In this document: positions 32,513 to 43,400 of the stretch, one piece after another | Layout of the letters: each line of letters starts with the position of its first letter | Position numbering within the stretch: the first letter of the stretch is position 1 | NCBI GenBank assembly: GCA_015068525.1 | Contig: SVKJ01000004.1 | Location: 56,881 to 120,880, forward strand | Reading direction: 5' to 3' | Length of the DNA stretch: 64,000 nucleotides | DNA from: Oscillospiraceae bacterium | Lineage (GTDB): Bacteria > Bacillota > Clostridia > UMGS1840 > HGM11507 | Notes under the pieces: generated by a model | The model's database searches: none | Seen by the model: only the letters and a program-made list of their open reading frames with translations | What the model was told of the DNA's origin: nothing | Program-made: the position numbers and the translations under genes

Positions 32513-35317
32513 TTAATTCTCATAAGGAGCCGTTATCGGTGCCATATTTTCATCCCAGATAAACAGTTTATATTCAGTATCCGATGTGTTTGCAAACTGA
32601 CTTTCAAAAATTGCAAAACTACCCGGATTAACTTTATATGTTTCAAACTTTGATTGTTTTAAAATCTGACTTTGCTTATAATACTCTGCAACAAACACGT
32701 TAAGTGTTACGGTGTTATCATAATAATTGGAAAGCCTTGTAGTAACAACACCACTATCATCAGAAGCCGAAACACTGTTAATTACAATTGCATCCTCTGG
32801 AGGATTTGAGTTAACTGACCTCATAACAGGTTTTAAATAGGATTTAGCATCAAGATAAATCTTGTATTCACCCTTTAAAAGAGGACTAATTCGATAAGTT
32901 TTTGTAAAACTTTTTACGTCTTTTGAAACTTGATCAAGTAAAACTACTTTTCCTTCAGGAGATAAAATTCTTATCGATACCTCTTCACCTGTTTTAAGCG
33001 TTCCTGAAATTTTAACAGTCTGTTTCAGATAATCAAGTTCTGCACTAAAATCCGAAACATATTTAGATGTATTATTAAGTTCCTTCTTCTTTGCGTTTAT
33101 ATTCTTTATAGCATCAATTATATCTTTTCTGTCAGAGTCTTCAGTGAGTAATTTAGCGGAATCACAAAGAAGTTTTAATTCCCCTAAAGCTGTTGATGAT
33201 TCGTAATCATTATAATCAATACTGTCTAAAATTGCTTTAAGCCTTGCAAACTGATTTATTTCCATTTTGTAGAAATTACCCTGCTTAGCATACCAAATAT
33301 CCCCATTTGAATCTAAAGACATAATAGCAACATTTCTTGTCAACCTTTTGTATGTCATAGTTTCGGGATTTATAACTGAAAGATGAGCTCCTGCTGTTGT
33401 ATATAAAAGACCGTCATCGCCCCATTTTAAATACACAGGCCTCATAAAAGCACCCTGATCGGCATCTGCAACTGATACATATTTTTTAACTTCAAAAGTT
33501 TCAGGGTCAAGAGCAAATACCAACCCCTGATTTGATGATGCGCCCCATAAAAGCCCATCAGGTCCGAATGACAGTTCTCCTATTGCTTTTGAATTTGTCC
33601 CGATTATCGGCAAATCAGGGGTAAATGGTTGGGTTACCAAAGTTCCGGTATCGGTATCAAATACTGCAATTTTTCCCTGAGTTTCTATAGGATCAATACC
33701 TAGTCCTCCTGTTACCGAACTGCTAAGGTATACAAGATTACCTTTAACGGCGATACCTGTAATTGACTGATTTTGTATAATATCTTTGTAAGTAACAGCT
33801 GAAGGTGTTTCGGTTTCATTCTCAGAGTATATTGTAAGTGATCCGCCAAGTATATTGTACGCAGGAATTGTTCCTATATAAAGTTTATTATCATATTCCT
33901 TTATAACAAAAGGTCTGTCCTGAGATTCTTTAATATCATATACCATACGGGGATTAGCATTAACTCCCTGTGAGTTACCATCATCAGATTTGTATAGCGA
34001 ATAATTCCATTCTTTTTCGGGATCATACTTCCAAAGTTGAGCACCTGTGTAAACTCCGAAATAGGTTTTACCATTTAAAAAGCCTACGCCTTCATTTTGG
34101 TCCCAATATTGAAGTTTATATATAAATTCTTCCTTTTCAATATCATAGGCTGCCATTGCAGTCTGATATCCTCCCATATAAATTATATTATCGGGTGAAA
34201 TCTCTAAAGATTGAATTTTAGGACCTCTGACTTCAAAATTTTCCAATTTGTGCATAACAACTTTATTCGTTTTGGGATTAAAGTATCCTATTTTATTCAT
34301 CTTATTGGTTCGAAATCCCAATACTTTTTCCCCTGTCGGCAGCGTTGCCCACTGAGTAAATTCCACCTCTTCGTGTTCATCCAAATCACTAATATTACAC
34401 ATCCACTTTGATTTTTTATTTTCTGCATCTATTTTGCGTATTTCTTTTCCGGATACAATAGTATAAAACAAATTTTCATCATAAGGAGATGGGTCTGAAG
34501 GAATTGATCCTGCAAGCAAATCAACACTACTATAATTATTTTTGTCTATAATATAGCATCCAGAACCTGTCTGGGCAATAATATAATTGGAATTTACCTT
34601 TACATTATATACAATTGAACCGCCAAAATCATAAATAACGCTTTTCTCTCCTGTTGTTCTGTTAATGCGGTAAAGTTTTGTATTGCCTTTTCCAATACCT
34701 GTTCCCGCATAGATATAATTTTCATCAGCGTCAATCCCCTTAATATAATGACTGTTTTTATCAAGAGGACCATAAGTTTTAACAGTATTGGTTTTTATAT
34801 CATACTCGTAAGCACAGGCGCCTGTTTTATAGTAACTTCCAAGTAAAATCTTTCCGTCGTGGGTTACATTACCGCCATCCTGTGAGTGAATGCTTACACC
34901 CGGATATACCTCCTTATACTCCCCTGTCAAAGGGTCATACACATCGAAAGTATTCGCTTCATAATGGTGATTATATACCTTTCCGTCAGATGCAGTTTTA
35001 ACAAGATGGGACATTACATACTTTCCCGTTATAGACTCTTTATCTACAATCTCACCCGTAAGCAAATTACAAACATAGAACATTCCACCCTGAACAGAAA
35101 AGCACATAAGAGGGTTGCCATCCTTATCATAGCAGATTGCTCCGCCCGTTACCGCAGCAGAGAATACTCCTCGTCCGTAATCGATTTCATCACTGTAGGC
35201 AGGAAAATCCGTTTCCGTGGAGGCGGCAAGTGCCTCCATCGGAAAATACAGATTGCTTACCAAAAGTGCAAATATTAAAATTTTACTTAATAATTTCAAC
35301 TTTATTTTCATTTTCAT
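32513..35317 (-). CDS. Giant secreted beta-propeller protein, paralogue 1
   Basis: About 934 residues with signal peptide (KIKLKLLSKILIFALLVSN, cleaved after a run near ALAAS). The body is a repeated beta-propeller: recurring blade phrases include VTHDGKILLGSYY, ADENYIYAGTG, SPDNIIYMGGY, GFLNGKTYFGVY and GPDGLLWGASS. Unlike paralogues 2 and 3 it lacks a C-terminal stalk domain and ends in a helical segment (about 710-770) and beta domains closing with LFIWDENMAPI. I set the start at ATG 35317; a TTG at 35350 has no ribosome site. The start lies inside the end of paralogue 2. No catalytic motif is recognised. Confidence 0.75.
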   Translation of the reverse strand: MKMKIKLKLLSKILIFALLVSNLYFPMEALAASTETDFPAYSDEIDYGRGVFSAAVTGGAICYDKDGNPLMCFSVQGGMFYVCNLLTGEIVDKESITGKYVMSHLVKTASDGKVYNHHYEANTFDVYDPLTGEYKEVYPGVSIHSQDGGNVTHDGKILLGSYYKTGACAYEYDIKTNTVKTYGPLDKNSHYIKGIDADENYIYAGTGIGKGNTKLYRINRTTGEKSVIYDFGGSIVYNVKVNSNYIIAQTGSGCYIIDKNNYSSVDLLAGSIPSDPSPYDENLFYTIVSGKEIRKIDAENKKSKWMCNISDLDEHEEVEFTQWATLPTGEKVLGFRTNKMNKIGYFNPKTNKVVMHKLENFEVRGPKIQSLEISPDNIIYMGGYQTAMAAYDIEKEEFIYKLQYWDQNEGVGFLNGKTYFGVYTGAQLWKYDPEKEWNYSLYKSDDGNSQGVNANPRMVYDIKESQDRPFVIKEYDNKLYIGTIPAYNILGGSLTIYSENETETPSAVTYKDIIQNQSITGIAVKGNLVYLSSSVTGGLGIDPIETQGKIAVFDTDTGTLVTQPFTPDLPIIGTNSKAIGELSFGPDGLLWGASSNQGLVFALDPETFEVKKYVSVADADQGAFMRPVYLKWGDDGLLYTTAGAHLSVINPETMTYKRLTRNVAIMSLDSNGDIWYAKQGNFYKMEINQFARLKAILDSIDYNDYESSTALGELKLLCDSAKLLTEDSDRKDIIDAIKNINAKKKELNNTSKYVSDFSAELDYLKQTVKISGTLKTGEEVSIRILSPEGKVVLLDQVSKDVKSFTKTYRISPLLKGEYKIYLDAKSYLKPVMRSVNSNPPEDAIVINSVSASDDSGVVTTRLSNYYDNTVTLNVFVAEYYKQSQILKQSKFETYKVNPGSFAIFESQFANTSDTEYKLFIWDENMAPITAPYEN

Positions 35318-37916
35318 TCCATTTAACCTCATAGCCTGACTGTTCAGCAATTAAGCGAACAGGAATATATATTCTGCCACTCATTACAACAGGCGTTACA
35401 TCAAATTCAACTACTTTATCGTTTATTGTATAGATGTTTTTGTTAACGGTCATAGAAATTTCGCGTCCGTCTTTTTTTGCTTTTATTATCCCTGATTTTA
35501 CATTCCATTCTACTTCATAACCTAACATTTCCAAAAATGCTTTGTATGGTGCCATTGTTCTGTCTTTATAAAGCTTTATTACACCTGTATCTTCATTAAA
35601 TGTAATATTTTGTCCGTAAAAAATTATATTAGTATCATTTTCTAAAGGTTTAACGGCTTTTTTATCTCTCAATGCTTTAATAGTATTGATTGTTTTTATA
35701 ATAGTTTTGTTATCTGTATCTTCGCCTAATACTTTGGCATTATTAATTTCATCCTGAAGTTTTAACCATTCTTCTTTAGTATAATCTTCTTCTTTTAAAC
35801 GCTCTGTTTCCTTAATAAAGTGCGTCAATCTGTCATATTGATTTATCGGAATTTTAAAAAGTTCTCCCTGAGCATCATGAGCGTACCATATATCGTCATT
35901 TTGTCCAAGAGACATAACATTGCACTTTTCGGCAAGAATTTTATACTCCATAGTTTCAGGATTTACTACCGTAATATTCCATCCTGCTGTGGTATATAAA
36001 AATCCATTATCGCCCCATCTTAAATAGATAGGTCGTGCCAGAGCACCTCTGTCAAATCCGGGACTCAACTTAACATATTTAACACATTCAAATGTTTCGG
36101 GATTTAGTGCAAAAATATATCCGTCTCTTTCAATTGCTGCCCATAAAAGTCCATCAGGACCAATTGATATTTCCCCTATTGTTTTTGCAGTTTTCCCTAC
36201 TTCGGGAAAATCGGGAGTAACAGTTTTTACTACCTCTTTTTTATCTATATCGAAAACAACAATCTGGCAAGGTGTATCAGGATTTTCAGTTCCAAGTCCG
36301 TTTCTTGCGGTTGAACTTATATATGCTAAATTATCCTTAAAAGTAATACCTGTTATCGAATGGTCTTTTATTATATTTCTGTAAACATCTGCTTTAGGAG
36401 GGTTTATACCATCTTCCTCTTCAATGATTACAAATGCACCACCCGATTCAGCATAGTTAGACATTGTACCGACATACAATTTATCCCTGTAACTCTTTAC
36501 AACAAAAGGTCTGTCCTGCCCATCCTCAATATCATATATCATAGAAGGGTTTACATCATAACCTCTGTACTTAGTATCGTAGTTATAACTAAGATAATTG
36601 TCATCCATAGGTTTTTCAGGATCATAACGGTACATTACCGCGTCAACATAAGTTCCAAAATATGTTTTACCGTTTAAAAATCCCGTTCCCTCATTCTGAT
36701 GCCATTTAGGAAGTGATGCGATAAATTCATTTGTGTTGGTATTATATATTCCCATTGATGTCTGATATCCACCACAATATAAAAGCCCGTCTTCCCCTAC
36801 TTCGATGCATTGAACATAAGGTCCTGCATCTGCAATTTTATCTAAATCAAAAGAAGTAACAGTTCCTGCCTGTGGGTCAAAATATCCAACCTTTTCCATA
36901 GGATCGGTTCTCATTGCTAAAACCCATCTGCCGTCTTTAAGTTTTGCCCATTGAAGAGCGGTGGTAAGTTCCGAGTTGCAAATTTTTCTTTCTTCCAATG
37001 TTTCAGTGTTACATTCCCAAATTTCTTTAGCTTTATAATGATAGAAAATTTTATCATTATAAGGAGAAACTTGCAAATCACCCGTTCTTGAATGAGATGT
37101 TTTAATTTCTCCTGTTTTTTCTAAAGTTACAGGATCTACAAAATGGAATACACTGTTAGTATTCGCTATAATTTTATCATTTATATAGTAAGCAGTATAA
37201 ACAATTCCGCCACCCGGATTTTCTAAAAATACAGTTTGTTCCCCTGTTTCTTTATCAATCCTGAACATTTTTGCATTTTCCGCACCAACTCCTGTACCTG
37301 CATATATGTACTTATCATCAGTGGCAACACCTTTTACATAATGGCATTTTTTATCAAGTGGTCCATACTTTCTTTCTTCGCCTGTATAGGTGTTATACAT
37401 ATATACACTTGCACCTTCTTTGTTATATTCCCCCATATATATTACGCCGTCGTCGGTCATACAACCTCCGTCCTGAACGTATGGATCAAGTTCTTTCATA
37501 TCAAATGCTTCAAAAGTTTCAGCTATAGGGTCATATACGTTAAACTGAAAACCGGGATAGAAATAAACATAAACTTTATTATCAGGTCCGCATCTTATAT
37601 AATCCGCTCTTACATACGAACCTATAATATCATACTGTGCTCTTACCTTTCCTGTTTCAAGTTCAACTACAAAAAAATATGCTCCCTGAGTAGAAAAACA
37701 AAGTAAAGGATTGTTATCCTTGTCGTAACAAACCGCTCCATGATGAACCTGCGCAGACCAGCTTGCTCTTCCTAAAGGTTCTTCATCATAAAAGCGTGGA
37801 AACTGCCCTCCCTCAGCCATTACGTCTGAGGAAAAGCAGGTAAATATTATACTAAACGATGTTAATAAAACTAAGAGTTTATTTTTTATCGACGTAAACT
37901 TTATTTTCTTCTTCAT
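35283..37916 (-). CDS. Giant secreted beta-propeller protein with C-terminal stalk domain, paralogue 2
   Basis: 877 residues: signal peptide (KNKLLVLLTSFSIIFTCFSS to about residue 34), a long propeller region (about 40-660) and a C-terminal copper-amine-oxidase N1-like 'stalk' domain (about 745-877: TMAPYKAFLEMLGYEVEW, RIYIPVRLIAEQSGYEVKW). Signature phrases shared with its neighbours are YDKDNNPLLCFSTQG, HYVKGVATDDKYIYAGTG, GFLNGKTYFGTY and LRWGDNGFLYTTAG. The stalk domain is usually for presentation at the cell surface. It overlaps both flanking paralogues by about 35 bases, so the three are translationally linked. I do not recognise a function. Confidence 0.8.
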   Translation of the reverse strand: MKKKIKFTSIKNKLLVLLTSFSIIFTCFSSDVMAEGGQFPRFYDEEPLGRASWSAQVHHGAVCYDKDNNPLLCFSTQGAYFFVVELETGKVRAQYDIIGSYVRADYIRCGPDNKVYVYFYPGFQFNVYDPIAETFEAFDMKELDPYVQDGGCMTDDGVIYMGEYNKEGASVYMYNTYTGEERKYGPLDKKCHYVKGVATDDKYIYAGTGVGAENAKMFRIDKETGEQTVFLENPGGGIVYTAYYINDKIIANTNSVFHFVDPVTLEKTGEIKTSHSRTGDLQVSPYNDKIFYHYKAKEIWECNTETLEERKICNSELTTALQWAKLKDGRWVLAMRTDPMEKVGYFDPQAGTVTSFDLDKIADAGPYVQCIEVGEDGLLYCGGYQTSMGIYNTNTNEFIASLPKWHQNEGTGFLNGKTYFGTYVDAVMYRYDPEKPMDDNYLSYNYDTKYRGYDVNPSMIYDIEDGQDRPFVVKSYRDKLYVGTMSNYAESGGAFVIIEEEDGINPPKADVYRNIIKDHSITGITFKDNLAYISSTARNGLGTENPDTPCQIVVFDIDKKEVVKTVTPDFPEVGKTAKTIGEISIGPDGLLWAAIERDGYIFALNPETFECVKYVKLSPGFDRGALARPIYLRWGDNGFLYTTAGWNITVVNPETMEYKILAEKCNVMSLGQNDDIWYAHDAQGELFKIPINQYDRLTHFIKETERLKEEDYTKEEWLKLQDEINNAKVLGEDTDNKTIIKTINTIKALRDKKAVKPLENDTNIIFYGQNITFNEDTGVIKLYKDRTMAPYKAFLEMLGYEVEWNVKSGIIKAKKDGREISMTVNKNIYTINDKVVEFDVTPVVMSGRIYIPVRLIAEQSGYEVKWNENENKVEIIK

Positions 37917-40485
37917 TCCATTTTACCTCATATCCTAATTTTTCTGAAATTAATCTTACGGGTATATACTGTCTTCCTGAAAGAAGGATTGGACAAATAT
38001 CAGACTCTACTTTTTCTCCGTTAAAGATATAATCATTTTTATGAACAATCATAGAAATTTCGCTTCCGTCTTTGGTTGCTGTAATTTTAGATGCGTGAAC
38101 ATTCCAGGTTACTTTATATCCTAACATTTCAAGGTATGCTCTATATGGAACATAGGTTGTTCCGTTATAAAGTTTAATTGTTCCTGTTGTATCATAATCG
38201 TAATCCAGTTTTTCACCATTAAAGATTATATCAATATCGTTTGTTGGTTTAACATAAGGTTTTTTATCTCTTAACCCTTTGATTATACGGATTGTATCCT
38301 GGATATCCTTCCAGTCAGTTTCTTTAGTATATTTTTTGGCTTTTTCAATTTCTTTCTGAAGTTCTGCCCATTCATTCGCAGTATAATCTTCTTTATTTAA
38401 ATAAGTATCTAAAATATTTAAAAATCCCTGCAATCTGTCATACTGATTAATATATCGGTTAAATACGTAAGCACCTTTTGAATACCAAAGATTACCATTA
38501 TGGTCTAATGTCATAAGTGAACAATTAGGGGTAATTTTTTTATACTCCATCGTAAACGGATTAACAACAGAAACATCCCATCCACAAGTAGTATATAATA
38601 ATCCGTCATCTCCCCAGCGTAAATATGCCTGTCTTGCCTGAGGGACTTTTTCAAATCCGGTATTCAGAGAAACATATCTTACTACTTCAAAAGTTTCAGG
38701 GTCCATAGCAAATATTAAGCCATCTCTGTCAGCAACAGCACCATATAACAACCCGTCGGGACCGAATGAAATATCACCTATGGTTTTGGCATTTGTTCCT
38801 ACTACAGGTAAATCAGGTGTTACAGTATTAACAACCTCTTTTTTATTTTCATCAAAAACAATTATCTGCGGACTAAGATCAGGATATTCAAATTCACCTT
38901 TACCATTACGGGCAGTTGAACTTACATATACAAGATTATCTTTAACTGCAATACCTGTAATAGATTGACCATTTATAATATTATTATATACTTCTGCTTT
39001 AGGAGGATTAATTCCGTCTTCCTCCTCCATTATAACAAGTGCACCGCCCGATATGTTATAGCCTGACATTGTACCTATATACAGTTTGTCGTTATAACCT
39101 TCAACTACGAAAGGTCTGTCCTGCCCATATTCAATATCAAATGTCATTGACGGATTGGCATCATAGCCTTGATAAATATTATTGTAATTGTAACTAAGAT
39201 AGTCTTCCGTTAAAGGTTTTTCAGGATCATAACGATACATTACTGCATCAACATAAACACCAAAATATACTTTTCCGTTTAAAAATCCCGTACCCTCGTT
39301 CTGATGCCATTTAGGCATTGAGAATATAAATTCGCCTGAATTTATATTATAGGCACCCATAGATGTCTGATATCCGCCCCTGTATAAAATTCCTTCAGGA
39401 GAAATATCAAACCCCTGACCATTTGGTCCTGCATCGGCAATTCTGTCTAAATTAAGAACTGTTACTTCATTGGTTTTCGGATTAAAATATCCAATTTTTT
39501 CCATAGCGTCACTTCTTAAGGATAAAACCCAGTCACCATTTGAAAGTTCTGCCCATGCAAGAGTTTCAGTTAATGGACATGCTACAACCTTATTATGCTC
39601 TCTGGTTTCAGTATTATAACACCATAAGGCACCTTCACGATAATGATAGAAAACTCTTCCGTCATAGGGAGAAGGGAAAATTTCCCCCTGTCTTGAATGA
39701 CTTGAAGGAATGGATATTTCTTTTTCCAGAGTTTTTGGATCAACAATATGTAATCTTCCGTTTGTATTGGCAACTATCTTACCATTTATCATATAGGCGG
39801 TATAAATAATACCTCCGCCTGTATCTTCTAAAAATATAGTTTGCTCTCCTGTTTCCTTATCAATACGAAACATTTTTGTATTTTCCGCGCCTGTACCTGT
39901 ACCAGCATAAATATACTTATCATCATAAGTTACGCCTTTGACGTAGGTACATTTAACATCTGAAATAGGATAGTACTTATACTCATTTGTTTTTATATTA
40001 TATTCAAATACTCTTGCACCTTCGTCCCTGTATTCTCCTAAATAAACTATATCGTCTTCCGTAATGACTCCACCATCCTGTGAATGATAACCTGAGCCAT
40101 CATTTAAAACAGTATAAGTATTTGCAATAGGATCATATACATTAAAAACATTTCCGGGATAAAAATGAACATATACTTTACCATCGGATGCAGTTGAAAC
40201 AAGATGTGCCATAATGTAAGTTCCAATAGTATTAAAACATTCCCTAACATGTCCTGTCATAAGGTCTATAACCCAGAAAAATCCGCCCTGAGTTGTAAAA
40301 CACATAAGAGGATTTCCCTCTCTGTCATAACATATAGTTCCGTTATGAGTTTCAGCTGACCAGTTTGCTCTTCCGATATTTACCTGAGGCATAAATTCAG
40401 GGAATCCGTCTGCATCAAATGCGAGAACCGATACAGATGAAAAACAAATAATAACTGCTAAAAATATGCTTAAAAACTTTTTCAT
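37879..40485 (-). CDS. Giant secreted beta-propeller protein with C-terminal stalk domain, paralogue 3
   Basis: 868 residues with a clear signal peptide (MKKFLSIFLAVIICFSSVSV, to about residue 22). The propeller is closest to paralogue 2: YDREGNPLMCFTTQGGFFWV, TYVKGVTYDDKYIYAGTG, NEGTGFLNGKVYFGVY, QSITGIAVKDNLVYVSSTAR and WGDDGLLYTTCGWD. A stalk domain ends the protein (ATKDGSEISMIVHKN, RQYIPVRLISEKLGYEVKW). The first 38 bases of paralogue 2 overlap its end. Because upstream and downstream genes are all exported, a glycan-binding or lyase-like role is plausible, but no active site can be pointed to. Confidence 0.8.
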   Translation of the reverse strand: MKKFLSIFLAVIICFSSVSVLAFDADGFPEFMPQVNIGRANWSAETHNGTICYDREGNPLMCFTTQGGFFWVIDLMTGHVRECFNTIGTYIMAHLVSTASDGKVYVHFYPGNVFNVYDPIANTYTVLNDGSGYHSQDGGVITEDDIVYLGEYRDEGARVFEYNIKTNEYKYYPISDVKCTYVKGVTYDDKYIYAGTGTGAENTKMFRIDKETGEQTIFLEDTGGGIIYTAYMINGKIVANTNGRLHIVDPKTLEKEISIPSSHSRQGEIFPSPYDGRVFYHYREGALWCYNTETREHNKVVACPLTETLAWAELSNGDWVLSLRSDAMEKIGYFNPKTNEVTVLNLDRIADAGPNGQGFDISPEGILYRGGYQTSMGAYNINSGEFIFSMPKWHQNEGTGFLNGKVYFGVYVDAVMYRYDPEKPLTEDYLSYNYNNIYQGYDANPSMTFDIEYGQDRPFVVEGYNDKLYIGTMSGYNISGGALVIMEEEDGINPPKAEVYNNIINGQSITGIAVKDNLVYVSSTARNGKGEFEYPDLSPQIIVFDENKKEVVNTVTPDLPVVGTNAKTIGDISFGPDGLLYGAVADRDGLIFAMDPETFEVVRYVSLNTGFEKVPQARQAYLRWGDDGLLYTTCGWDVSVVNPFTMEYKKITPNCSLMTLDHNGNLWYSKGAYVFNRYINQYDRLQGFLNILDTYLNKEDYTANEWAELQKEIEKAKKYTKETDWKDIQDTIRIIKGLRDKKPYVKPTNDIDIIFNGEKLDYDYDTTGTIKLYNGTTYVPYRAYLEMLGYKVTWNVHASKITATKDGSEISMIVHKNDYIFNGEKVESDICPILLSGRQYIPVRLISEKLGYEVKWNEEENKVYVDKK

Positions 40486-40499
40486 ATTAGCATTCCCCC

Positions 40500-43400
40500 T
40501 TATTTAATGATAACAAGGTCGTAATCATATTCTTTGGTTTCATAAAATACTGCTTTAGTATAATTTATATTATCTCTTACGAAATCAGTTATATCGGTTT
40601 TTTCGCCGACTGATACCTTTTGTGTAGCTGAATCTACAATATAGATATAAGTAGGAATTCTGTGAAGTTCTTTTGCTACAGGTGTAGGATTTCCGTCTGC
40701 ATCAGGTGCAGGTGAAGGATCTTTCGTAATAGTAAATAGATTTCCTTTCAGTTCATAAATAACTCCATAGGTTACTCTGTGAATTGTTCCTCTGTTACCT
40801 TCTGCAACCTGAACTGTTTCATCAAGACCATCTGTATCTGCGTCAAAGTCATATCTTAATTTTGGTGCCTGAGTAAGTTCGTTATCTGAATTTATACTTA
40901 AGATAACAACGTCACCTTTTGAAATTCCGTTAAGATATGATGATTCAGGAACTAAGCAATTTCTTTCCTTTCCGTCATGGAAATAACTTAATTTTTTAAT
41001 TGCCTTTTCTTCCTTTTCATCCCATATATCTGTAATATCGGATACTACATAAGCATGGTCATAAGAATCAAAGCTACCGCCTGATGTCGATTCAGTAACC
41101 AAAATATCTGCGCCCAAAGTATTGCTCGATGTTTTGTATGCCGATATCGTATATTTAGCTTCACCTCTGAAAATAGATGAAGGAGCTTTCACATCAAATT
41201 CAGTTGCATCTGCAAATGCTATATTCTCATTTGGGATAGTAAATACCCTGCATCCTCCGTTAAGATATACGGACTCCCCGAAAGCTATATCAATACTGTC
41301 GTATTCCATCTCTTCGTTTATTGTAACTATCATAAGGGTATTATCAGGGTTTTCCACTCCAACATTATAAAATGGTGTATCAATTTTTATAATATCTCCG
41401 TCAGAATTAAGTTTATATGAAATAAGCTGAGGTTTAGCCTTTCCTTTTGTGTCAATTAAAGTTCCGGGATCGTTAGGATCTTCCTCTTTACTCCAGTTAA
41501 AGAGTTGCTTATTTTCCATAAGAGTTTTTGAACTTACGCCTGCTACACCGTCAATTGTAACTTTTTTAGCAGTTTTAAGTTCAACTAACTGCTTACCTTC
41601 GGTAAACATTTTAATATTTACATAATCATAACTTTCGCCTTCATCCCACATACCGATAAAGTACGCATATCCTGCACTTCTTGTTGTGATTTCACTATAG
41701 TGTGCAATTCTGCCGTAAGCATCTGCAAAAAATTCGCCTGTTATACCAGGTTTTAAGAATGAATTTGAACTAACAAATACAGGGTCTGCCTTAATAAGTT
41801 CCCCACCGATATTAAGCCTTGTAACTCTGCCATCAGAATAGATTTCAGTAAGTGAACCTATAGTTGACGCAGTTCCTACAGTTATAAGCATATATGATTT
41901 ATCTTTTGATTCCTGTATAGAAAGAACGTTATTTTCTGAAATTACTTCAAAAGCAACATTCTTACCCGCAGCATCTTTAATATCATAAGCAGCATAATCT
42001 TCAAGTTTTATGCTTGGAACATTATTTTTAAATCTTAACACATATCCGTCATTTGATTTTGTATCTAAAACCCCGTTAATGTAGCTGTTAATAAATGCTA
42101 CATCATATTTATTATCATTATTGTTATCAATTAAAGTTATATTACCGTTTGCAATATTTTCAAAAAGTTTCTTTGAAAATGGTTCAAATTTTCCGTTATA
42201 GATTATATCTGCACTTGACGAAAGTGAAACTGTAAGTTCCTTTGAGTCTTTTTCGTAAGTTATCTTTTCACTTAAATATCTTACAAACGTGTCAATATCA
42301 ATAACAAGTGCATTATTCTTATCTGTTACACCTGCAAAAAGAATCGTTTCATCTTCAACATTATAATATGCTTCAACACTGTAACCAAGATACTGATTTA
42401 AAGAAGTACCGTTAGTATTAAGACAAATATTTCCTATTACAACTGCATCTTCATCAGTTCCTTTTTTAGAAGTAAGAGAAGTAACTTCATTTGATTTTAC
42501 GATATCTCTTACGCTTGCAATGTTGTGATAAACTTTTAAAATTGTGTTTCCGCTTGTTGCTTCTTTAATATAATTATTGTTACTTACACCAACTGTTTCA
42601 TAAACTTCGGCATTCATAAAGTTATAAAGAATACGAATTATATCTTTGCTCTTTAAACTTCCTGACTGAGAAATTCCTTTAAGAAGTCCAGCCTTATCAG
42701 CCATAGTTACATAACCTAATTCATATCCTGAATAATATTCTGCAAATTCCTTATATCCTAATGCACGAACTAATGCTGCAGAAACCATAGGAACAGTAAT
42801 TTCCTGATCTTTACCAAATTCCTCTGCTCCTACGCCCTTCATAACACCCATCTGGTTAAGTGCTTCTAAAGTTCCTGACATAAAGTGACGTCTTGCAATA
42901 TCTTTATAAATTCCTGTTGTTTCTAAAACAGGAGAAACATTTAAAATTTCAGCAATAATTCCTGCAAATCGAAGTCTTGTCATAGGCTCATCAGGTTTAT
43001 ATTCGCCAATATTTCCTTCGTTATAAAAGCCTAACGCATTTATAACATTAAAGTAAAAATTATCGTCATAATTTATAACGCCTGCAACCTGTGGTGTGGG
43101 TTTACCTATATTTTTATAAAATGCGGGAACGAAAGTTTCAGGGCTGTAATCTGATGGTGCCTGATAAACTTTTAAGTAATGATAATATAAATTTGCTCCG
43201 CCATGAACGTGGTTATAAAAGTTAAGAGGAAGCGAGCCTTCTTCACAGAATTTATCTCCTGCATCCAAACCACCCATATCATAAGTTCCTATAAAAACAT
43301 TATCAATGTATATATCCCTCATAGGATTTTCATTGTCATAAACCACAGTAATCGTGAGTCCGTTGTCTATGTCATGTTTAGCAATGGTTTCCTTATCTGT

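Noticed and set aside
32513..40485. Polysaccharide lyase call for the propellers
   Set aside because: Some lyase families are propellers, but I see no catalytic residues or family signature.
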